Shown here piece after piece: positions 6,916-10,897 of a stretch of 10,897 nt of DNA; the stretch's first letter is position 1, and each line of letters opens with the position of its first letter. Source of the DNA: an uncultured Clostridia bacterium (GTDB taxonomy: Bacteria; Bacillota; Clostridia; Acetivibrionales; CALMWN01); NCBI GenBank assembly GCA_937873555.1, contig CALMWN010000395.1, positions 1-10,897 on the forward strand. Reading direction: 5' to 3'. A program made the position numbers and the translations under genes. The notes beneath the pieces are model-generated. The model was not told the origin of the DNA, did not search any database, and saw only the letters and a program-made list of their open reading frames with translations.

Positions 6916-8280
6916 ATGGCAAAGCTAAAGTCTAATTTTGTATGTCAGGAATGTGGATACGAATCTGTAGGGTGGCTGGGCAAATGCCCTGCATGCAACC
7001 GGTGGAACACCTTTGTCGAGGAACTTCAGGAAGGTAATGCAAAGACTGGCGGCAGCGGCAACATCCGCGATATCAAACCTGTAAGCATCAATGATATTCA
7101 GGTTGACAGCGAAGAACGTTATACGACGGGAATAAGGGAATTGGACCGTGTTCTTGGAGGCGGGGCGGTAAAGGGATCACTCATCCTGGTTGGCGGTGAC
7201 CCCGGCATTGGGAAGTCTACATTACTGCTTCAGGTATGTAACGGTATCACGGCAATTTCCAGGATTCTTTATATTTCGGGAGAAGAATCCATAAAGCAGA
7301 TAAAGCTGAGAGCCGATAGACTAAATATAAAAAATGCCAATCTGCTGATGGTGTCCGAGACAAATTTCAGGTTAATCGAAAAGCTGGTCAAAAGGGAGAA
7401 GCCCGATCTTATCATCATAGACTCCATCCAGACCATGTTTGACGATCAGCTGTCTTCAGCCCCTGGAAGTGTCAGCCAGGTGAGGGATGTAACTTCAGGG
7501 CTTATGAATATAGCAAAAAATTCAAATATAACAGTCATAATAGTGGGCCATGTAACCAAGGAAGGTGCAATTGCAGGACCAAGAGTGCTGGAGCACATGG
7601 TTGATACGGTACTGTATTTTGAAGGGGAAAGGCACTTGAGCTACAGGGTTCTGAGGGCGGTAAAAAACAGGTTCGGGTCTACCAATGAGATAGGGATATT
7701 TGAAATGCGTGATACTGGACTTGCAGAAGTAGACAACCCATCGATGGTTATGCTTTCCGGAAGGTCCCAAAGTGTGCCCGGCTCTGTGGTAGTTTCAAGT
7801 GTTGAAGGTACAAGACCCATGCTCATAGAGATCCAGGCACTGGTATGCGCCACAAACTTCGGTATGCCCAGGCGTATGGCAACCGGAATTGACTACAACA
7901 GGATAACGCTTTTAATGGCTGTGCTCGAAAAGAGGGTCGGAATGCAGCTGCATAACCATGACGCCTATGTAAATGTTGTCGGGGGATTGAAGATTGATGA
8001 ACCGGCCTGTGACCTCGGCATTATCGGGGCTATTGCTTCCAGCTTCAGAAATGTCGCTGTTGATGAAGGGACGGTAATGATAGGTGAGGTTGGCCTGACC
8101 GGAGAAATCAGGGCAGTAAGCCAAATAGACAAAAGAATTATGGAGGCACAGAGGATAGGTTTTAAAAGATGTATTGTTCCCTCGGGAAATATGAAGGTGA
8201 TAAAGCAGTTCAGGGATATCGGAGGTATTAATATTACCGCGGTTGAAAATGTACAGGAAGCTCTGGATATAATGTTATAG
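6916..8280 (+). CDS. radA: DNA repair and recombination ATPase RadA (Sms)
   Basis: This 454-residue protein has the full length and architecture of bacterial RadA, a RecA-like motor that drives branch migration of recombination intermediates. An N-terminal four-cysteine zinc finger (C10, C13, C24, C27) is followed by the ATPase core with Walker A GGDPGIGKST (93-102), Walker B LIIIDS (165-170), GHVTKEG (211-217) and the RadA-specific KNRFG motif (250-254). The C-terminal part (about 280-454) is a Lon protease-like domain that serves as a scaffold and is not proteolytic in this family. All key residues are present. The ATG at 6916 is set by the zinc finger beginning ten residues later and CGGAG (6905-6909) six bases before it. 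disA starts 19 bases after the stop, so the two are almost certainly co-transcribed. In Bacillus, RadA binds DisA and restrains its c-di-AMP synthesis, which fits the pairing. Confidence 0.97.
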   Translation: MAKLKSNFVCQECGYESVGWLGKCPACNRWNTFVEELQEGNAKTGGSGNIRDIKPVSINDIQVDSEERYTTGIRELDRVLGGGAVKGSLILVGGDPGIGKSTLLLQVCNGITAISRILYISGEESIKQIKLRADRLNIKNANLLMVSETNFRLIEKLVKREKPDLIIIDSIQTMFDDQLSSAPGSVSQVRDVTSGLMNIAKNSNITVIIVGHVTKEGAIAGPRVLEHMVDTVLYFEGERHLSYRVLRAVKNRFGSTNEIGIFEMRDTGLAEVDNPSMVMLSGRSQSVPGSVVVSSVEGTRPMLIEIQALVCATNFGMPRRMATGIDYNRITLLMAVLEKRVGMQLHNHDAYVNVVGGLKIDEPACDLGIIGAIASSFRNVAVDEGTVMIGEVGLTGEIRAVSQIDKRIMEAQRIGFKRCIVPSGNMKVIKQFRDIGGINITAVENVQEALDIML

Positions 8281-8299
8281 GAAAGTTTGGAGGATGGGT

Positions 8300-9397
8300 A
8301 TGCGGGAAGAGAGAATGAAGGATAATGAAATGCTTGAAATTTTAAGGAGCATGGCACCGGGCACACCGCTTAGGGAGGGCTTGGAAAATATTCTGAGAGC
8401 CAGGACCGGAGCCCTGATTGTTGTTGGAGACTCGCAGGAGGTACTTGGAACTCTTGACGGCGGCTTCCTTATAAACAAGGAATATTCCCCCGCACACATT
8501 TATGAGCTGGCCAAGATGGACGGAGCAATTGTTATAAGCAAAGACCATAAAAAGATTTTATATGCAAACTCTCAACTTATACCTGACTCGTCAATACCCA
8601 CCGAAGAAACCGGAACACGGCACAGAACTGCCGAAAGAATGGCAAAACAGACCGGAGAGGTTGTTGTATGTATTTCCCAGAGACGTAATATAATAACCGT
8701 TTACAAGGGGAGCAGAAAATATATCCTGAGGGATACGCCAACCATACTGACAAGAGCGAACCAGGCGCTTCAGACCCTTGAAAAATACAAGGCGGTCCTA
8801 GACAGTGCGATGAACAACCTTAGCGTTCTGGAATTTGAAGATATTGTTACCCTGGATGATGTAGCCTTTGTCATACAAAGGACCGAAATGTTCATGAGGG
8901 TTGTTGCGGAGATTGACAGATATACATGTGAGCTTGGAAATGAAGGCAGACTGATAAGCATGCAAATGGAGGAACTGCTTGCCAATATCGAACAGGATGG
9001 TCTCATGGTTGTAGAGGATTATATGACTGAAGAAAACAGCAAAACTGCTGAGGAAATGCAGAGGCAGATAAGACTTTTCAACTATGAAGAACTGATGAAT
9101 CTTACCGCCATATGCCGCGTTTTAGGATACTGTGGCGGGGTAAGCAGCCTGGATATAAATGTATCACCGAAAGGCTATAGAATAATGAGCAAGGTGCCGA
9201 GGCTTCCAATGCCGGTTATGAAAAACCTCGTGAATACTTTTTTCAATTTCAAGGGAATACTCAGAGCATCCATTGAGGAATTGGATGATGTTGAGGGAAT
9301 CGGAGAGGTTAGGGCACGCACAATCAAGGAAGGTATCAAGCGGGTCCAGGATCAGATTCTGTTAAGTAAGAATTCATATGCGGTAGAAAATATCTGA
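8300..9397 (+). CDS. disA: DNA integrity scanning protein DisA, diadenylate cyclase
   Basis: This 365-residue enzyme makes cyclic di-AMP from two ATP molecules and monitors branched or damaged DNA; it normally forms an octamer. The N-terminal DAC domain (about 1-150) holds the catalytic DGA (74-76) and GTRHRT (105-110) motifs, both intact. A helical linker (about 150-290) leads to a C-terminal DNA-binding helix-hairpin-helix domain with LDDVEGIGEVRA (328-339). Length matches Bacillus DisA (about 360). Start choice: GGAGG at 8289-8293 lies directly against an in-frame ATG at 8294, too close to be used, but 6 bases before the ATG at 8300, which is therefore preferred; the difference is two residues. 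It is the second gene of the radA-disA unit. No U-tailed terminator follows on the + strand; instead a nested inverted repeat begins right after the stop. Confidence 0.97.
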   Translation: MREERMKDNEMLEILRSMAPGTPLREGLENILRARTGALIVVGDSQEVLGTLDGGFLINKEYSPAHIYELAKMDGAIVISKDHKKILYANSQLIPDSSIPTEETGTRHRTAERMAKQTGEVVVCISQRRNIITVYKGSRKYILRDTPTILTRANQALQTLEKYKAVLDSAMNNLSVLEFEDIVTLDDVAFVIQRTEMFMRVVAEIDRYTCELGNEGRLISMQMEELLANIEQDGLMVVEDYMTEENSKTAEEMQRQIRLFNYEELMNLTAICRVLGYCGGVSSLDINVSPKGYRIMSKVPRLPMPVMKNLVNTFFNFKGILRASIEELDDVEGIGEVRARTIKEGIKRVQDQILLSKNSYAVENI

Positions 9398-9399
9398 AA

Positions 9400-9464
9400 T
9401 TACCGATTTATAAGCCGGACGGCAGAATATGGGATAAAGTCCGGAAGGTCATGGCTCACGGTAA
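9400..9464. repeat. Nested inverted repeat directly after disA
   Basis: Outer arms TTACCG (9400-9405) and CGGTAA (9459-9464) enclose inner arms CCGGAC (9415-9420) and GTCCGG (9439-9444), which flank an 18-base loop. Each arm pair is perfect over 6 bases. No T-run follows on either strand, so it is not an ordinary intrinsic terminator. It could fold at the 3' end of the disA mRNA as a stabilising or processing structure. I could not match it to a known riboswitch or small RNA class. Confidence 0.4.
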
Positions 9465-9493
9465 ATTATAACTCTTTATACGGATAATCATGC

Positions 9494-9541
9494 AAAAAAC
9501 AAACAGTGACCGTATTCTCAATTGAACCGAACACTGTTTGC
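9494..9541 (-). terminator. Intrinsic terminator of the minus-strand Cys-motif gene
   Basis: Perfect 9-base arms (9532-9540 and 9500-9508; CAAACAGTG with its complement) surround a 23-base loop and are followed, on the minus strand, by six T (9499-9494). The structure begins 8 bases after the stop codon at 9549. The loop holds a further TCAATTGA palindrome. On the + strand no T-run follows, so it should not stop transcripts coming from disA. Confidence 0.82.
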
Positions 9542-9548
9542 CGCATAT

Positions 9549-9944
9549 CTATCTTAAGCTGTATTTACCAAGCATTTTCAATCTTTCGTGCTCTTTCAGC
9601 ATTATATCATAGAGATTCAAGTCAAGAGTGTTACATATTGAAGCCAGATAAAAAAGATTTCTTCCTATATCCTTTTCAATAAGGTCCCTGCAGCTTTCAC
9701 ACAATTTTCCTTCCAGGTGGGTTTTCATAGAGTTGCGGATCTCTTCAAAAGTACCGTCTTCCGGAAAAGCCTGCTTCTTTGCATGCACTTTGATACACCC
9801 GCATTGTGTTACCGATTTTACGATTGCGCGATTAACCCTTGCATTAGAATCCTGGTACTTTGTGATCAAGTCAATTATACTCTTGTTCCGTACAAGAAGC
9901 TCAATCACCGTGTCCTGGAATTCGTCCAATATTGTATCCTTCAA
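9549..9944 (-). CDS. Small conserved-looking Cys-motif protein, possibly MazG-like
   Basis: This 131-residue protein begins with an unusual TTG start (9944-9942), supported by AAGGAG (9954-9959 on the minus strand) at 9 bases and by an in-frame stop just upstream. The C-terminal part (about 89-120, with EKDIGRNLFYL and LDLNLYDIMLKEHE) resembles the helix of MazG-type nucleotide pyrophosphohydrolases, where an acidic residue precedes a D/G-x-LFYL stretch and a 'neLgidL' helix. The full acidic metal-binding ExxE/ExxD set is not obvious, so activity is doubtful. Two cysteine pairs, CGC (48-50) and CESC (82-85), suggest metal binding. I recall similar proteins as common in clostridia, but cannot name a family with certainty. 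No signal peptide or membrane span. It converges on radA-disA and has its own terminator, so it is a separate single-gene transcript. Confidence 0.75.
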   Translation of the reverse strand: MKDTILDEFQDTVIELLVRNKSIIDLITKYQDSNARVNRAIVKSVTQCGCIKVHAKKQAFPEDGTFEEIRNSMKTHLEGKLCESCRDLIEKDIGRNLFYLASICNTLDLNLYDIMLKEHERLKMLGKYSLR

Positions 9945-10077
9945 TATTGTTCACTCCTTAGCTGTTATTTTTGTACTGTATGAACTACGTCTGTTACAAA
10001 CTGCAGCTATCAAAAATCCTTAACATTATAAAAATTGCCAGCATTTATACCAATGTTACATAACTTTCCAGCCTGGT

Positions 10078-10104
10078 GCACATCAGAACCTGATTGTGAT
10101 GTGC
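10078..10104. repeat. Perfect 8-base inverted repeat in the galE upstream region
   Basis: GCACATCA (10078-10085) and TGATGTGC (10097-10104) are perfect complements around an 11-base loop. No T-run follows on either strand, which argues against a terminator. It lies about 130 bases upstream of the minus-strand gene start and about 290 bases before galE. It could be an operator for a dimeric regulator or a leader-RNA hairpin of the minus-strand gene. Confidence 0.35.
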
Positions 10105-10316
10105 AAAGTTTATGAAGAATTACCTGGATTGGAACAATAAAAGGTTCTATTTGCCTGACTTTGTGAAAGCTCTGTTTCCATTAACTTAATTATAATTGTT
10201 AGGGTAACGCCTTGTCAATTGGAAATGATTTGGATAAACATGGCATATACGCGCAGGATGGGTTTATAAAATTGCATGTAGCAGAATATCTTTTATTCGG
10301 GTAGGGAAAAAATCTG

Positions 10317-10345
10317 TTGTCTTTAACTGACCGCATTGGTATAAT
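10317..10345 (+). promoter_or_regulatory. galE promoter with extended -10 element
   Basis: TTGTCT (10317-10322) and an exact TATAAT (10340-10345) are separated by 17 bases, and TGG directly precedes the -10 box, making an extended element. This is the best sigma-A type promoter in the window. Transcription would start near 10352, about 40 bases before the galE ATG. Confidence 0.75.
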
Positions 10346-10392
10346 CTTATTTGAAAATCCAAATGGACTTTGACACGGGAGAGTGATTCAAG

Positions 10393-10897
10393 ATGCCGGT
10401 ATTGGTGGTTGGCGGAGCAGGGTATATCGGAAGCCATACGGTTGCAGAATTGATAGACAGGGGAGAAGAGGTTATTGTATTGGACAACCTCGAAAAAGGG
10501 CACAGAAAAGCCTTGCTGGGAGGCAAGCTGCTTGTTGGGGATCTTAGGGATAAAGAATTCTTGAAAGTAGTATTCAGAGACAATGACATTGAGTCTGTGA
10601 TACATTTTGCCGCTTACATAGAGGTTGGGGAAAGTGTTGCAGACCCGTTAAAGTACTATAACAATAATGTCATATCCACCTTGAATCTGCTTTCAGCAAT
10701 GAAGGAAGCGGGGGTCATGAGAATTGTGTTTTCTTCAACAGCGGCTACTTATGGTATGCCTCAAAGCATACCCATACGCGAGACTGACCCGACACAGCCT
10801 ATAAACCCATACGGAGAAACCAAACTTGCTGTAGAGAAGGCTTTAAAATGGGCTGATAATGCATATGGAATAAAACACGTGGCTCTAAGATATTTCA
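10393..10897 (+). CDS. galE: UDP-glucose 4-epimerase (3' end missing)
   Basis: The first 168 residues of a protein expected to be about 330 long are present; the frame is open at the right edge. GalE interconverts UDP-glucose and UDP-galactose with bound NAD, supplying galactose for glycans or letting galactose enter glycolysis. It is an extended short-chain dehydrogenase: the NAD-binding GGAGYIGS (7-14), acidic D31 at the end of beta-2, HFAA (71-74), the catalytic serine/threonine stretch SSTAATYG (114-121) and YxxxK (Y140, K144) are all visible. The YIEVGES segment after HFAA is typical of GalE rather than of dehydratases. The ATG at 10393 follows GGGAG (about 10378-10382) and begins directly with the nucleotide-binding strand. 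It has its own promoter. The position suggests supply of UDP-sugars to the nearby glycosyltransferases, but that is inference. Confidence 0.93.
   Translation, partial: MPVLVVGGAGYIGSHTVAELIDRGEEVIVLDNLEKGHRKALLGGKLLVGDLRDKEFLKVVFRDNDIESVIHFAAYIEVGESVADPLKYYNNNVISTLNLLSAMKEAGVMRIVFSSTAATYGMPQSIPIRETDPTQPINPYGETKLAVEKALKWADNAYGIKHVALRYF

Larger units (their letters stand above)
9945..10392. other. Divergent intergenic region between the Cys-motif gene and galE
   Basis: This roughly 450-base AT-rich gap contains the upstream region of the minus-strand gene (left) and the galE promoter (right). A perfect hairpin at 10078-10104 is listed separately. No good promoter could be placed for the minus-strand gene. 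Short frames were seen but lack support, the best being 30 codons at 10212-10304 with a TTG start. Nothing else is recognisable. Confidence 0.55.

Noticed and set aside
7965..8366. 133-codon minus-strand frame across the radA-disA junction
   Set aside because: It is antisense to the conserved ends of radA and disA, and its start lies inside disA coding sequence. It is a shadow frame.
9500..9540. Bidirectional terminator that would also end disA transcripts
   Set aside because: The hairpin is followed by a T-run only on the minus strand; on the + strand the bases after it are CCGCAT.
10212..10304. 30-codon frame (TTG start) upstream of galE with a protein-like composition
   Set aside because: It has a non-ATG start and only a weak GGG before it, and it ends before the galE promoter. 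Frames this short are expected by chance, and no family is recognisable.

Overview
The window reads as chromosomal DNA of a Gram-positive, AT-rich member of the Clostridia. This is inferred from purine-rich Shine-Dalgarno sites close to most starts, TATAAT-type promoters (two with an extended TG element), U-tailed intrinsic terminators, and a radA-disA gene pair of the Firmicute type. The protein sequences suggest relatives of the cellulolytic clostridia (Ruminiclostridium/Acetivibrio type), but that is a guess without a database search. There is no sign of phage, insertion sequence, CRISPR array, tRNA or rRNA.

Layout, left to right. (1) Positions 1-1394 hold the 3' two thirds or more of a carbon-starvation/peptide transporter gene (cstA), closed by a strong intrinsic terminator. 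(2) A roughly 450-base AT-rich gap follows that carries several small palindromes but no convincing gene. (3) Two paralogous membrane-bound family 2 glycosyltransferase genes face each other tail to tail (1940-3217 on +, 3322-4578 on -), with a possible 45-codon membrane peptide squeezed between them. (4) Divergent from the second glycosyltransferase is a cytoplasmic GH15 (glucoamylase-like) glycoside hydrolase gene (4750-6684). (5) Next come radA (DNA repair/recombination ATPase) and disA (diadenylate cyclase, DNA-integrity scanner), 19 bases apart and evidently one operon. (6) A small Cys-rich, possibly MazG-like protein is encoded on the minus strand with its own terminator. (7) The window ends inside galE (UDP-glucose 4-epimerase), which has its own good promoter.

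How the genes work together. The glycosyltransferases, the GH15 enzyme and GalE all concern carbohydrate polymers or nucleotide sugars, so this may be a loose glycan neighbourhood. They are, however, on different strands with separate promoters, and co-function is inference only. The radA-disA pair is an established functional unit: RadA is known in Bacillus to act with DisA and restrain its c-di-AMP synthesis.

No clearly new system was found. The items most worth a second look are the inverted glycosyltransferase pair with its intergenic mini-ORF, the dyad-rich gap before it, the strong ribosome-binding site placed too far upstream of radA (possible leader minicistron), the nested inverted repeat directly after disA, and the Cys-motif protein downstream of disA.
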